Both the position numbers and the translations under genes were made by a program. A DNA stretch of 64,000 bases from Gloeocapsopsis dulcis (GTDB lineage Bacteria > Cyanobacteriota > Cyanobacteriia > Cyanobacteriales > Chroococcidiopsidaceae): contig NZ_CP119968.1 in NCBI RefSeq assembly GCF_032163395.1, positions 1,039,501 through 1,103,500 of the forward strand, given 5' to 3'. This document shows positions 38,354 to 48,416 of this stretch, piece after piece; the first letter of the stretch is position 1, and each line of letters opens with the position of its first letter. The notes under the pieces are model-generated. The model was given only the letters and a program-made list of their open reading frames with translations, searched no databases and was not told the DNA's origin.

Positions 38354-38564
38354 AATGACTGCAAAAGTCGTAGGGAAAATGCAATTCAAGTATGCTCAAT
38401 GTAACACAGGTTCTCAGTGAATAGGGTTCGGATACCAGGGGTCGAGGGGTCGAAATTGAAAAATTCACGAAGAATAAATGTTCTTCAATATTCCTTCATC
38501 ATTCTTAATTTACTACTGTTCCTCTCGTCGCTAAGCAAAGTTTTGTAAATTTTGAGTTATTTCC

Positions 38565-39791
38565 TCATGGTTCAACCCAGCGTCCGTCTGCTTTAATGAG
38601 ATTGATTAATTCTTCAACGCCTTGAGCTTCAGGAACGCGCTTGATTTCATCCCTACCGCGATACAAAGAGATGTAACCTGGTTGCTTACCAACGTAGCCG
38701 TAATCTGCATCTGCCATTTCTCCAGGTCCATTGACAATGCAACCCATAACGGCAATATCTAAACCAGTGAGATGTTTTGTTGCTTCGCGGACTTTGTGTA
38801 GTACCTCTTCTAAATTGAACAAAGTACGACCGCAAGAAGGGCAAGCAACGTACTCTACCATTGTTTTACGTAAGCCAAGTGCTTGTAAAATGCTGTAGCA
38901 GACTGGAATTTCCTTTTCAGGTGCTTCAGTAAGCGATACACGGATAGTATCGCCAATTCCCTCAGCTAATAGAGTACCAATTCCCGCTGTAGACTTGATG
39001 CGACCATACTCACCATCACCCGCTTCAGTCACGCCGAGATGCAAGGGGTAATCCATTCCCAATTCATCCATTTTTTGAGCTATCAAGCGGTAAGCAGTAA
39101 GCATCACAGGAACGCGCGATGCTTTGAGGGACACGACCAAATTCCGAAAATCTAATGATTCACAAATCCGAATAAACTCTAAAGCAGATTCCACCATTCC
39201 TTCTGGTGTATCTCCATAAGTAAATAGCATTCTTTCGGCAAGCGAACCGTGATTGACACCAATACGCATTGCTTTGTTTTGGTCGCGCAGGGAGATGACT
39301 AAAGGTTCTAGCGTTTCCCGAATCTTGTTGCCTATTTCATCAAATTCTGCTTGGGAGTATTCTGTGCGATCTATTTTTGGTTTTTCAAATACATATAACC
39401 CTGGATTGATGCGCACTTTATCTACGTGCTTAGCAACTTCCAAGGCAATTTTCATGCCATTGTGATGTACATCCGCAACAAGTGGGACAGATTTGTAAGT
39501 TTGATGAAGTTTTTGCTTAATTTCTGCTAAAGCTTTAGCATGAGCCATGCTTGGTACAGTCACTCGGACAATCTCACAGCCAATTTCATGCAAGCGTCGA
39601 ATGGCAGCAACAGAGCCATCTATATCAAGCGTGTCTTCGTTAATCATTGATTGCACCACCACAGGATAACCACCACCGATGGTGACGTTGCCAACCTTAA
39701 CTGGACGGGTTTTGCGGCGATGGATCGTGGTATCAGTTAATAGCCCAGAGATAGGGTTAATCGTAGTTGATGGAGTAGGCAAGGTTTGCAT
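38565..39791 (-). CDS. ispG: 4-hydroxy-3-methylbut-2-enyl diphosphate synthase
   Basis: IspG catalyses the penultimate step of the MEP isoprenoid pathway using a 4Fe-4S cluster, in cyanobacteria reduced by ferredoxin. The 408-residue protein has the cluster cysteines in ACPSCGRT and GCIVNGPGE, the TIM barrel N-terminus ([16 protein letters not shown]) and the expected length. Single gene, about 210 bases downstream of the protease's upstream region. Confidence 0.97.
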   Translation of the reverse strand: MQTLPTPSTTINPISGLLTDTTIHRRKTRPVKVGNVTIGGGYPVVVQSMINEDTLDIDGSVAAIRRLHEIGCEIVRVTVPSMAHAKALAEIKQKLHQTYKSVPLVADVHHNGMKIALEVAKHVDKVRINPGLYVFEKPKIDRTEYSQAEFDEIGNKIRETLEPLVISLRDQNKAMRIGVNHGSLAERMLFTYGDTPEGMVESALEFIRICESLDFRNLVVSLKASRVPVMLTAYRLIAQKMDELGMDYPLHLGVTEAGDGEYGRIKSTAGIGTLLAEGIGDTIRVSLTEAPEKEIPVCYSILQALGLRKTMVEYVACPSCGRTLFNLEEVLHKVREATKHLTGLDIAVMGCIVNGPGEMADADYGYVGKQPGYISLYRGRDEIKRVPEAQGVEELINLIKADGRWVEP

Positions 39792-40090
39792 AACGCTGTT
39801 CGCTAGTTACTTGCGAAAAATTTAGATATTCCTCTCTGTTCTTCAGAGTGCCACACTTAGGTCAAATTTGGTAGAAACAGCGCTAGTTTAAACTAGGTGT
39901 ACAATCTACCGTAGGTAATAGAAAAAAGTCAACATATTGCTTGTTAAAATGATTAAATTCCCAATAAAAATAGCCGACGTGTTATGGTGTCTTGTCTGTG
40001 TTCCATAACTTGCCGGAGTAACTTTGCTTTTTAATTTCTAGTTAAGTTTTAGCAGATGTAGCTTTTGCTCACTAGTGGCAACGAGGGTAA

Positions 40091-40381
40091 TTAGTATTCG
40101 TTTCTCCTCATACCAGTTCCGTTGCGCCGATTGTTTTCTTCACGTGGTTTTGCTTTATTTACTCTCAGTTGACGTCCCATCCAATCAGCCCCGTCCAATT
40201 CTGTAATTGCGGCATCTTCTTGGGCATCTTCTGTCATATCAACGAAGGCAAAGCCGCGCATCCTACCAGTTTCCCGGTCTGTCGGCAAGACAATTCTTTT
40301 GACTGTACCATACTCTGCAAATACTGCTCTCAAGTCGTCTTCTGTAGCGCGGTAGGATAAGTTTCCAACGTAAATAGTCAT
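40091..40381 (-). CDS. RRM RNA-binding protein (Rbp type)
   Basis: The 96-residue protein is a single RNA-recognition motif with RNP2 IYVGNLSY and RNP1 RGFAFVDM. The C-terminal tail is short and Arg/Asn-rich (EENNRRNGTGMRRNEY). Cyanobacterial Rbp proteins of this type are often cold-induced and bind mRNA. The start at MTIYVGN (40381) is family-typical, although the frame is open three codons further up. A gene-free region of about 385 bases precedes it. Confidence 0.9.
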   Translation of the reverse strand: MTIYVGNLSYRATEDDLRAVFAEYGTVKRIVLPTDRETGRMRGFAFVDMTEDAQEDAAITELDGADWMGRQLRVNKAKPREENNRRNGTGMRRNEY

Positions 40382-40766
40382 ATCGATCACGTAAGTCTGA
40401 ACAGAAGCTGAAGTTCAGTTAAGTTAAGACAACTTCCAACTTTAGTCAAGCAGGCTTGTCAAAAGCACAGTACGTCTTATTTACCAGTGATGAATTTCAA
40501 AACCAGCAACCGAGTTGGCAGCGTCTAAAACTCAACCAATGATAGGACTGAACTTAGGCATACGGTTTTATCATATCCTATCCACTCAGTTGTCAAAGGT
40601 TACTTGCATTACAAAGAATGTATGTTTTGTATTAGTTTAATTTCTCTAACGATGTCTAAATACAAATAGTGTAAGTAGCAGGTCTTTCTAGTGTTGTCTG
40701 GAAGTACAAGCAATAAGAAAAAGTTATGCGTGTGAGTATTCAAGCTCAAGCTAAATTAGTAGCAAA
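40382..40766. other. Gene-free region upstream of the RRM gene
   Basis: About 385 bases without a supported gene between the RRM gene and the terminator palindrome. Given the cold-type RRM gene, it may include a long 5' untranslated leader (inference); no motif was recognised. Confidence 0.45.
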
Positions 40767-40792
40767 TGAAGAGGTGCGATCGCACCTCTTCA
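40767..40792. terminator. Perfect 26-base palindrome with HIP1 core
   Basis: A perfect inverted repeat, arms TGAAGAGGTGCG, centred on the GCGATCGC octamer, begins one base after the stop of the minus-strand gene at 40793. It could form a strong stem and probably acts as a terminator, although no T run follows. Confidence 0.55.
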
Positions 40793-41008
40793 TTACTCGA
40801 TTGATATTGACTGGGGACCACTTTTGCCGTTTTGTGCTTGACTCGTTGGTGACGCGTAAGTTGTGTAACCTAGCTGTTGATCGAGCCAACTTTTTACGGG
40901 ATCTTCTCCAAGATTTAGCCGCAACAAGCCAGAAAAGAAGCCTCCTAAAAAAGAGCCTGGGTGTTGAGTCAATTGCTGGAAAATTGGTTTAAGTTCCTCT
41001 CCAAACAT
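40793..41008 (-). CDS. Conserved cyanobacterial hypothetical protein
   Basis: A 71-residue protein beginning MFGEELKPIFQQLTQHPGSF and containing FFSGLLRLNLGEDPVKSWLD. The pattern is, from memory, widely conserved in cyanobacteria without known function. Its gene is followed at once by the HIP1-centred palindrome and lies 98 bases downstream of the ribonucleotide reductase gene on the same strand, so it could be co-transcribed. Confidence 0.7.
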   Translation of the reverse strand: MFGEELKPIFQQLTQHPGSFLGGFFSGLLRLNLGEDPVKSWLDQQLGYTTYASPTSQAQNGKSGPQSISIE

Positions 41009-41106
41009 GATAAATCTTTTTCCTCTGTCCTAGATTGCCTTTTATTTTAGCGTCTCTCTTTGTAGACTAAAGCGAGAGGAAGCAAAAAGCCTCCTCTGTG
41101 CTGCAT

Positions 41107-44100
41107 TTATAGAGGTTTTTGATCTGAGAACAGACACTTGTCAGAGTCACAACCCGCAGGACCTACCTCGGATAAGTCTTTAGCGTCGTATTGAATCAAT
41201 GCTGACTGAAAAATGGTGGTGCGGCGTTGCGTTTTGACTTGTTGTATTAATTGCTCATATTGTTGTTTAGATATCGGTTCAAAAGGTAAACGCGGGAACG
41301 TTTGATGATCGTCAAATCGCGCTAGGAGTGCGGCTGAGATATAGCCTTCATCATTTTGGATTGTCTCGTAAATGCGAGTACCTAATGCTGCAACTTCGTT
41401 TTCTCGTAGTTCAATTGTGGCGGAGGTGTTATGTGAAACGTAAAACTTTTGGACTTGCATATAGAAATCCATTTGAGCGATCGCACTAAATTGACTAATA
41501 TCAATTTCATCTGCACCTGGCAATTCAGCCCAAGGTACAGCCACAGGAATTTCTACCAACCATTCGGTACAACGCGGATCGAATGGATCGTTAAGCAGAT
41601 TGCCATTTTCGTCTTTATCCGATTGTGATGGGATAACGTTGTAGCCGTAGTCAATACAAGCCAATGCCACAGGATCGTGACTGCGGAATGTGATGCGGCG
41701 AATAAAGCGTTGCGCTTTGGGGGGATGCCAACCAGGAGAAGCACCTGTGAGTAGAGATTTTGTTCCTGAAGGTTGCACAGTAGTACAGCGGTTCGGGCGT
41801 TTAATGTTGTGGCGATCGCAATATTCCCAAATCACCTGATGGACAATTTCTTTCCACCTGCTAAGATATTCTTGCTCTTTTTGTTTATATTCTAATCCTT
41901 GTGGTGTGTCTGGTCTTCCTGCTGTCCACCAATGCAGCCAATCGACACCAAAAGCACGGACAAAAAAGTCAAATAATCCGGTAAAAGATACACCTACAAT
42001 TGGGTCTAATTCGCGTGATTTTTGATAGCGTGGTTCAATGAATTTGTGGTTCAACAGTGCTGCAACTGAAAGTGCTCCAGCAGTAAATGCTTCTGCTTGT
42101 TCTTGATAGTTATTCGGGTCAATTTGATTGAGATGGATCTCTGACAAATTGCAGTTTCCGGTTAGAGTATTAGCAAAAACGCCTTTATGGAATTCTGGTT
42201 CATTGAAGCAAAAAGTATCGTGATAGCCTGGTAACTCTTCAACGCTTTTAATTATTTGCCATTTTCCTTTTGCTGTAGGCTTACATCCTTTACTAGTATT
42301 CAACTTTTGGCAAGGAATTTGATTACAATCAGTAATCTGCAAATAATATAAATCTTGCAATCTTTTACCTAAGTTTGTTACTGATGCCTTACGTGCCATC
42401 ATATTTACTGATGACTGAATTCCGCACTTAGACAAAAGTAGTTGTAATCGATGTGCTCTTTCGTAGTCAGCAATATAAATTCTGATACCATTTCCTTGAG
42501 TATTAGAACCATCAGTATCAGCAAGTCCAGCTATAAAAGCAAGAATTGCTTGCTTATTCCATGAACCAATTATATTTAATGCATCAGCTTGTGTTTTCAA
42601 GCGATACAAGAGTTCTCCTGAAAACCCTAAGTCAGTAACGTCTACAAAAGAGGGTAGATAATCGTAGTTTCTTAGAGGAGATTTTTTTCCAGAAACTAGC
42701 AGTTCAGCTTTCTGAGTATAAAGTCTAATTTTGGCATTACCGTTTCGGTCTAAAGTTCCATCACCTACAGCTACTCCTAATGTATAAGCATATGAAGGCT
42801 CAATAGCTTCTCCATCTTGATATTCAATCACAAATGGTTCGGTGTGAATTGAGTATTTGCTGTGTGATAATAAATCTTTCGTCTGTACTTCTTGATAGCT
42901 TTTACCAAATCTATCTTTAACAAAAAAACGATGGTATTCTGTCACATCTAGATACGAACCATCACCAAATTTTACACGATATAATTTTTGTCCTGTATTG
43001 GTTTGAAATGGAACAACTTTGCTCCAGCGTTTCCCATTCCAAATTTCAACTTCTTCGCCAACAATCTCTTTAATTTTATGAATACCTTGGCGGGTAATTA
43101 ACAAAGTTTTTCCTGACACACAATGGAAATTTGCACCAACGATTTCCCCGCAAGGATTCAGAGCATATCTTGATAGTCTATGTTCAATTTCTTCTGGTGA
43201 AAATTCATTAAAGCGATCGCGTAACCACTGCTGTGCTTGTTCCTTACCTTGAGTATAAGCTTGCAGAAATTCGGTTTTGAATTCAGGAGTAGTTAAGATA
43301 TCTGCATTAGCACGGGCGATCGCTTCGGGTGCATATTGAATTGCACCTTCCCCTGAATAATATTGATTGCGTACGGCATCAATACACTCATCTAAAGTTG
43401 GTTGACGATGAAACACGCGAGTATGATTTGCCATTCGTAGCGCATCGCGTTCGGGATCGATCCGCCAGTTACCGTTTTCATCTTGTTGCCATAGATTACC
43501 TTTGGCGTTAGCAAATAACTCATCGTTGCTGTCGCCTTGACGCATTCCCGCACTATTATGAGTTAAATAACCATCGCAATAAAAACAGTGGGCTTCTTCT
43601 ACTTCAATGTCATAAGTTTGAATGCAGTCGTAGCTACCCAAGCTTTTAACTGAGATTGGGACATCGAGGCAAATATCAGATTCAGCAATATAACGCTCGT
43701 AATTAGAATCGACGTTGCAAGAACCTTGAAATCCCATTTCCCGCATTTCGCTATAGGTGTATACCTCGCGCATCAGCGAACCAGGTACAGTAAAGCCAAA
43801 AGTTTTGATTCCTTGTCGTAATTTACCTTTAGCTGAATGAGGTGCAATCAAAGCATTGTATTGATTTTTGAAAGCTGGCAAAGCGATATTGTATTTTACT
43901 TGCCAATTTTGTGCTTGTGGAAGAGTTAGTTTTACTCTACCTGCAATCCCTAAACTAGAAAGAACTGAGGCAACTTGTCTAGCAAATGAGCGATAAACAG
44001 TCGTTAATAAATAAGGTGGTCTGTTGTTAATTGCTCCGTCACTATCCATTAAGCCAGCTAGATAAGCTGCTCTAACATCAACCGAACCTTGCAAGATAAA

Positions 44101-45600
44101 ATCAGGAATTTCTATAGGTTTATTTGGTTGCTTGATATATTTAGAAAAATATTCCGCTAACCGAATTGAAGTGACACATGATCGCAGTGTATTCTCACCT
44201 TGGATGAGGACGTGCGTTGCTTTTACCCCAAATTGAGCTAAAGCTATGTCGATCTTGTTGTGAATTTTATTAGCTAAATCCAAGTCTTGGCTATTACAAG
44301 CCCAAGAAATTGCACCATAGGGTTTTCCGTGTTTATTTCTTCCCAAGCTCACATATCTATCACCGTGAGTTAGTCCAATTAACCACGCAACTTCAGGAGT
44401 TAGTTCGGGGATAACAATCGGACTCGCATTTCGGCTTTGAGTAGGTCTATGCGCGGTAAAATCTGGCGGTAAGTGAGTTATTGTACCAGGAAGAACTTGG
44501 GTATTATGCATCAAGCGATCGCCTGATGTTAAATCTGCAACTCGCTTCCAAGCGATTTCTCCCTGAGCATCAGCTAATACGGCAATGCGATGATTCAAGG
44601 TAGCACGAGGAAAAGTTCCATTTGTTTCAATTTCGTAGACTTCTTGAATACCTTGGTCAAATTTGTTAACTACCCGCCGAAAACCAAGCGGAGTTTGTAC
44701 TAAATCGCCAATCTGAATGTCTCGAATTGCTACGAGTCCTTTAGAGGTATGTATCAAAGCATCTTCAGGTAGACAACGCCGCACATTACCAGCAACAACG
44801 ACGACAGCTGCTTCATCAATCAACAAACAGCATTCTACAGAATTAAGTTGTCTTCCTACTGCTTTGTTGAGAATTGCTGCACAGCGCTGATATAGTTCAG
44901 GTAACTTAATCGGGTTGGCGACGCCACCAAAGCCTTTGAGAAGTTCGCCTGCTGGGCGGACATTTTGCAGATTGATCTGGACATTTACTTCTCCTGCAAA
45001 TTGTTCATCGCTGGATAATTCGAGGAGAGTTTGATACGATTTCACCCAACCTTGACGGCTATCGCCAACATAAATTGTGATGTCGTTACCAGCCGCTTGA
45101 ATTTCAGTGATTTCTTGCCGTTCCAGTGCCGGTGTTATTCCAATTTCCCCAGTAATCGTAACGTTTAAGTGATTGCGAATTTGTGGTAGCTGATGAATAT
45201 ACTGCGGTTCGAGAACAGCACCAGTACCACAACCCATCATCGCCAGATCCATCATCAAGCCAAAAGCCCGCCAGTCTGTAACGTTGGTACTTGTACAGTT
45301 ATAGGCTCCAGAAAAATTTTCTTGCTTTTCAATCCATTCTGTGCCACCAACCCATAACCAACGTCCACTTGGCAACGCTTTCATTTGACGCTGCATTTTA
45401 ATGAGAATCGCAACTTCAGCATCGGTGAGTTTACCCAAATTGACTAAACCTTTGAGCGTGCGATCGCATACTTCTTCCCAGCTTTCCCGCCTACCATTCG
45501 GCTGGCGACGGCTATACGTTCTAAAAAATACAGGATTAGCAGCGGGCGCAGTTTCAGGGAACTGGCTAGTGTGATTAGTGCGCTCAAGCTCTCGAACCAT
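41107..45600 (-). CDS. nrdJ: Adenosylcobalamin-dependent ribonucleoside-triphosphate reductase with two inteins
   Basis: Class II (B12-dependent) monomeric reductase that makes dNTPs. The 1497-residue precursor holds exteins 1-275, 683-826 and 1150-1497, together 767 residues, the expected size of the mature enzyme. Host motifs include MMGCGTGAVLEP, NPCGEI with active-site Cys and Glu, and a C-terminal cysteine pair CDSDKC for thioredoxin. Intein 1 interrupts after GNVRR and intein 2 after GANFH, both at conserved catalytic-region sites. Removing both must occur for activity. The upstream 258 bases have no B12 riboswitch I could see. Confidence 0.95.
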   Translation of the reverse strand: MVRELERTNHTSQFPETAPAANPVFFRTYSRRQPNGRRESWEEVCDRTLKGLVNLGKLTDAEVAILIKMQRQMKALPSGRWLWVGGTEWIEKQENFSGAYNCTSTNVTDWRAFGLMMDLAMMGCGTGAVLEPQYIHQLPQIRNHLNVTITGEIGITPALERQEITEIQAAGNDITIYVGDSRQGWVKSYQTLLELSSDEQFAGEVNVQINLQNVRPAGELLKGFGGVANPIKLPELYQRCAAILNKAVGRQLNSVECCLLIDEAAVVVVAGNVRRCLPEDALIHTSKGLVAIRDIQIGDLVQTPLGFRRVVNKFDQGIQEVYEIETNGTFPRATLNHRIAVLADAQGEIAWKRVADLTSGDRLMHNTQVLPGTITHLPPDFTAHRPTQSRNASPIVIPELTPEVAWLIGLTHGDRYVSLGRNKHGKPYGAISWACNSQDLDLANKIHNKIDIALAQFGVKATHVLIQGENTLRSCVTSIRLAEYFSKYIKQPNKPIEIPDFILQGSVDVRAAYLAGLMDSDGAINNRPPYLLTTVYRSFARQVASVLSSLGIAGRVKLTLPQAQNWQVKYNIALPAFKNQYNALIAPHSAKGKLRQGIKTFGFTVPGSLMREVYTYSEMREMGFQGSCNVDSNYERYIAESDICLDVPISVKSLGSYDCIQTYDIEVEEAHCFYCDGYLTHNSAGMRQGDSNDELFANAKGNLWQQDENGNWRIDPERDALRMANHTRVFHRQPTLDECIDAVRNQYYSGEGAIQYAPEAIARANADILTTPEFKTEFLQAYTQGKEQAQQWLRDRFNEFSPEEIEHRLSRYALNPCGEIVGANFHCVSGKTLLITRQGIHKIKEIVGEEVEIWNGKRWSKVVPFQTNTGQKLYRVKFGDGSYLDVTEYHRFFVKDRFGKSYQEVQTKDLLSHSKYSIHTEPFVIEYQDGEAIEPSYAYTLGVAVGDGTLDRNGNAKIRLYTQKAELLVSGKKSPLRNYDYLPSFVDVTDLGFSGELLYRLKTQADALNIIGSWNKQAILAFIAGLADTDGSNTQGNGIRIYIADYERAHRLQLLLSKCGIQSSVNMMARKASVTNLGKRLQDLYYLQITDCNQIPCQKLNTSKGCKPTAKGKWQIIKSVEELPGYHDTFCFNEPEFHKGVFANTLTGNCNLSEIHLNQIDPNNYQEQAEAFTAGALSVAALLNHKFIEPRYQKSRELDPIVGVSFTGLFDFFVRAFGVDWLHWWTAGRPDTPQGLEYKQKEQEYLSRWKEIVHQVIWEYCDRHNIKRPNRCTTVQPSGTKSLLTGASPGWHPPKAQRFIRRITFRSHDPVALACIDYGYNVIPSQSDKDENGNLLNDPFDPRCTEWLVEIPVAVPWAELPGADEIDISQFSAIAQMDFYMQVQKFYVSHNTSATIELRENEVAALGTRIYETIQNDEGYISAALLARFDDHQTFPRLPFEPISKQQYEQLIQQVKTQRRTTIFQSALIQYDAKDLSEVGPAGCDSDKCLFSDQKPL
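42154..43122 (-). mobile_element. Intein 2 of nrdJ, LAGLIDADG homing type
   Basis: A 323-residue intein (precursor residues 827-1149) begins CVSGKTLLIT and ends LTGN, followed by Cys as the +1 residue. It has the splicing block B TxxH in VTEYHRFF and two LAGLIDADG motifs (YTLGVAVGDG, FIAGLADTDG). The penultimate residue is Gly, not the usual His. Both ends were checked at codon level: His CAT then Cys TGT at the left, Asn AAC then Cys TGC at the right. Confidence 0.93.
43555..44775 (-). mobile_element. Intein 1 of nrdJ, LAGLIDADG homing type
   Basis: A 407-residue intein (precursor residues 276-682) begins CLPEDALIHTSKGLVA and ends YLTHN, followed by Ser. Block B is RATLNHRI and block F SYDCIQTYDIEVEEAHCFYC. 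The homing endonuclease motifs are LIGLTHGDR (weak) and LAGLMDSDG (good). The splice residues Cys, His, Asn and Ser are all canonical, so splicing should work. Confidence 0.95.
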
Positions 45601-45858
45601 AGAAGGGTGGTGTTGGTTTGGGATAGATTAAGACTATACGCGATATTCACAAAGCGGTTCAAGAGTTGGGGTATTTGATATTCAAATCACACAGTTCTTC
45701 ACATATAGTGTTTAAAAGGTTGCATTTTCCTGATGATTGCGCTAGCTGTAGCGGTTGATCAAGTTCGGTGTATGACTGATGGGGTGAGTGCTGTAAATTG
45801 CTCATCAAGCTAAAATCGTAAACATTGAGTTGCACTTAATACTCGTTTAGAGGCGGTT

Positions 45859-46567
45859 ATGGTACGGTACGACCCATGGCAATGTCTGCCCACATCTGCT
45901 GAACTGCCTGATTCTGACGATACTCCTGTGGATAATGAACTGCAGAATCTGATTCCCAATCTTTTGGCAGCCATCTTAGCGTTTATCTGGGCAGATCGCG
46001 GAGATTGGTTCTTTGGTGTCGATATGGGAATCTACTATGCCCCAGGAGAACCACCAATCGTCTCTGATGGTTTTTTAAGTTTAGGTGTTGATCGCTTTGT
46101 TGGCGAAGAAGGGCGTTTAAGCTATGTTTTGTGGGAAGAAGACAATAAAGTTCCCCTATTAGCTTTAGAAGTCGTTTCTAAAACGTATAGTGGCGAGTAC
46201 GAACAGAAAAAAATTGATTATGCTCGCTTAGGTATTTTGTACTATGTTATTTATGCTCCAGGGAGAGGTAAACGCCGCAAAAGGAAAGCTTTGGAAGTTT
46301 ATCGACTGGTTGATGGGCAATACGTGCTACAAACTGATGAACCATATTGGATGCCAGATAATTGGCTTAGGGATAGGGCGAGAGCAAGGAACGCATCAAG
46401 GTTGGAGGCGAGAATGGCTTTATTGGTACGACAAAGCAGGAAAGCGATTACCTACCCCAGAGGAAGTAGCACAGCAAGCAAGCGAACGAGCAACTTTAGC
46501 AGAACAACGTGCGCAACGACTCGCTGCACGTTTACTAGAGATGGGAATTGATCCTGATAGTCTTTAA
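45859..46567 (+). pseudogene. Uma2-family protein gene with a frameshift
   Basis: The first frame encodes a Uma2 (DUF820) restriction-endonuclease-fold protein up to about EPYWMP (near 46356), then loses similarity. The +1 frame resumes with IGLGIGREQGTHQGWRREWL and a family-typical tail of AEQRAQRLAARLLEMGIDP ending at 46567. Deleting one base, for example the T at 46359, restores MPEIGLGIG, the usual family sequence. Either a recent mutation or a read error; a truncated 230-residue product is otherwise predicted. Confidence 0.8.
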
Positions 46568-46631
46568 ATACGCTATTGCTTGTTTGTTAAGGCATGATGG
46601 CATTAGGTAAACGTATTTGGAAACAATAATT

Positions 46632-47198
46632 GTGAATCCTTGGCGATCGCCTCTTGCGCGTGCTTTGCATAAAAATCCGCAACCATCTCGCTATTTACAA
46701 CTTGCAACAGTGCGCTTGGATAATCGCCCTGCAAATCGTACTGTCGTATTTCGCGGTTTTCTTGAAGATACCGATCAATTAAAATTTATCGTTGATGCGC
46801 GTACGCAAAAACCTGAACAAATTGCCCATCAACCGTGGGCAGAAGCGTGTTGGTACTTTATTGATACTCGCGAACAGTTTCGCATTGGTGGTTACTTAAA
46901 TTTAGTCGGAGAAGATCACCCCGACACAACATTACAGCAAGCGCGTCAAAACACTTGGCGCGAAATTAGTGACGCAGCGCGGTTACTCTTTGCGTTTCCT
47001 CATCCAGGAAAACCAAGAGCAGATATAGGTTTTGATGTTCCTCCACCCGATGCAACGCAGCCATTACCGCATTTTTGCTTGTTAATACTCGAACCTATCG
47101 AGGTAGATCATTTAAAACTACGTGGTGAACCGCAGAATAGATATCTTTATACTCGCAGGAGCAATCGCACTTGGTCTACTCAAGAAATTAATCCTTAA
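46632..47198 (+). CDS. PPOX-class FMN-binding flavoprotein
   Basis: The 188-residue protein resembles pyridoxamine-5'-phosphate-oxidase-like flavoproteins of cyanobacteria: LATVRLDNRPANRTVVFRGF (FMN phosphate site) and REQFRIGGYLNLVG. It has the beta-barrel fold of the family and may oxidise or reduce a small substrate; it is not the canonical PdxH. GTG 46632 gives the family-like start VNPWRSPLARAL; TTG 46617 is an alternative. Confidence 0.8.
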   Translation: MNPWRSPLARALHKNPQPSRYLQLATVRLDNRPANRTVVFRGFLEDTDQLKFIVDARTQKPEQIAHQPWAEACWYFIDTREQFRIGGYLNLVGEDHPDTTLQQARQNTWREISDAARLLFAFPHPGKPRADIGFDVPPPDATQPLPHFCLLILEPIEVDHLKLRGEPQNRYLYTRRSNRTWSTQEINP

Positions 47199-47201
47199 AG
47201 T

Positions 47202-48014
47202 TTAAATTCCAGCACCGTCTAAAAACTCTTGAATCGCTTTATTTCTTAATTGACAAGCTGCACCTTGAGTCGTTGGGATTTCATACTCATTTTGGACTAC
47301 ATCACTTGTGTCTTGCACAATACTGGAAATATGGTAAGCAGGAGCAGGAGTATGTTTGTGTTGTAACTGTTCTACTTGTTGCTCTAGAGATTCTATCCGA
47401 TCGACCAAAGCGCGAATCACTTCCGCTTCTGAGTCTGGTAAACTACCGTGTTCTAGAGGATCGACACGGACTCCAGATCGATAAATGACGCGCCCTGGCA
47501 CACCGACAACTGTGCAATTAGAAGGGACATTTCGTAGTACTACTGAGCCTGCACCAATCCGCACATTATTGCCAATTTCAATATTGCCTAAGACTTTAGC
47601 ACCAGCGCCAACGACAACATTATTACCCACAGTCGGGTGACGTTTGCCACTTTCTTTACCTGTACCACCAAGTGTTACTCCTTGATAAAGAAGAACGTCA
47701 TTACCAATAATCGCTGTTTCTCCAATCACAACTCCCATGCCGTGATCGATAAAAAACCCTTGTCCAATGACTGCACCTGGGTGAATCTCAATTCCTGTGA
47801 GGAATCGTGCTATAAAAGAGATGAAGCGAGGAATAAAAGGAATACCTATTTTGTAGAGCTTGTGTGCTATCCGGTGCAATAAGATCGCTTGCAAGCCAGG
47901 GTAGAAGAATAGCACTTCCAGCCAGTTACGTGCTGCTGGATCGCGCTCAAAGATAATTTGAAAGTCAGCAAGCAGGGTAGAGAACACCTTAAATACCCAT
48001 TGTAGGCAAAACAT
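47202..48014 (-). CDS. cysE: Serine O-acetyltransferase
   Basis: CysE acetylates serine with acetyl-CoA, the first step of cysteine synthesis. The 270-residue protein has the helical N-terminus ([16 protein letters not shown]) and the left-handed beta helix with hexapeptide repeats ([38 protein letters not shown]). The C-terminal extension after about residue 215 ([12 protein letters not shown]) is variable in the family. It ends 4 bases past the stop of the convergent flavoprotein gene. Confidence 0.95.
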   Translation of the reverse strand: MFCLQWVFKVFSTLLADFQIIFERDPAARNWLEVLFFYPGLQAILLHRIAHKLYKIGIPFIPRFISFIARFLTGIEIHPGAVIGQGFFIDHGMGVVIGETAIIGNDVLLYQGVTLGGTGKESGKRHPTVGNNVVVGAGAKVLGNIEIGNNVRIGAGSVVLRNVPSNCTVVGVPGRVIYRSGVRVDPLEHGSLPDSEAEVIRALVDRIESLEQQVEQLQHKHTPAPAYHISSIVQDTSDVVQNEYEIPTTQGAACQLRNKAIQEFLDGAGI

Positions 48015-48183
48015 TTCACAATTTATCTTAGCGTTTTCTGTAGCTTAGCAGTCAAAAATTTAAAATTAGACGCAAAGCGGCTTGCCGTGGGCTACCGCAC
48101 AGACGCAGAATACAGAGAGATTTTCGCGAACAATTCAAGATTGCTTAATTTGGTGCGATCGCTGCTGTGGAGTAACTTTGATT

Positions 48184-48345
48184 ATGCCACCATTTTTATT
48201 AATCCTATTTTTGCTTCTTACTTCAAGTTGGATAACTGAAATCTTTGTTTTAATTCCGCTAACTTTTATCAGAGAGTTTCATTTACCCAATATGCTGATT
48301 TGGGGTGCGGTGGCGCTGGTGTTGTTCTGGTGCTTTGGAGAATGA
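48184..48345 (+). CDS. Small membrane protein of unknown function
   Basis: A 53-residue protein from ATG 48184, nearly all hydrophobic: span one PPFLLILFLLLTSSWITEIF, a middle LIPLTFIREFHLPN, and span two LIWGAVALVLFWCFGE. The frame is open from 48082 but the upstream residues look non-family. It lies 72 bases before purH, which suggests that they may share a transcript. No function is recognised. Confidence 0.5.
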   Translation: MPPFLLILFLLLTSSWITEIFVLIPLTFIREFHLPNMLIWGAVALVLFWCFGE

Positions 48346-48416
48346 TGAATAATACGAAGCTTTGATCTATAAAAAATGCTATTATTTTCAATTCGGAACT
48401 AAGGAAGTTGCAAGTT

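Noticed and set aside
40726-40992. Plus-strand frame opposite the 40793-41008 gene
   Set aside because: The opposite strand encodes a recognised conserved protein; this is its shadow.
45601-45858. Possible cobalamin riboswitch upstream of the B12-dependent reductase
   Set aside because: No B12-box-like GCCACTG or its complement and no evident fold elements were seen.
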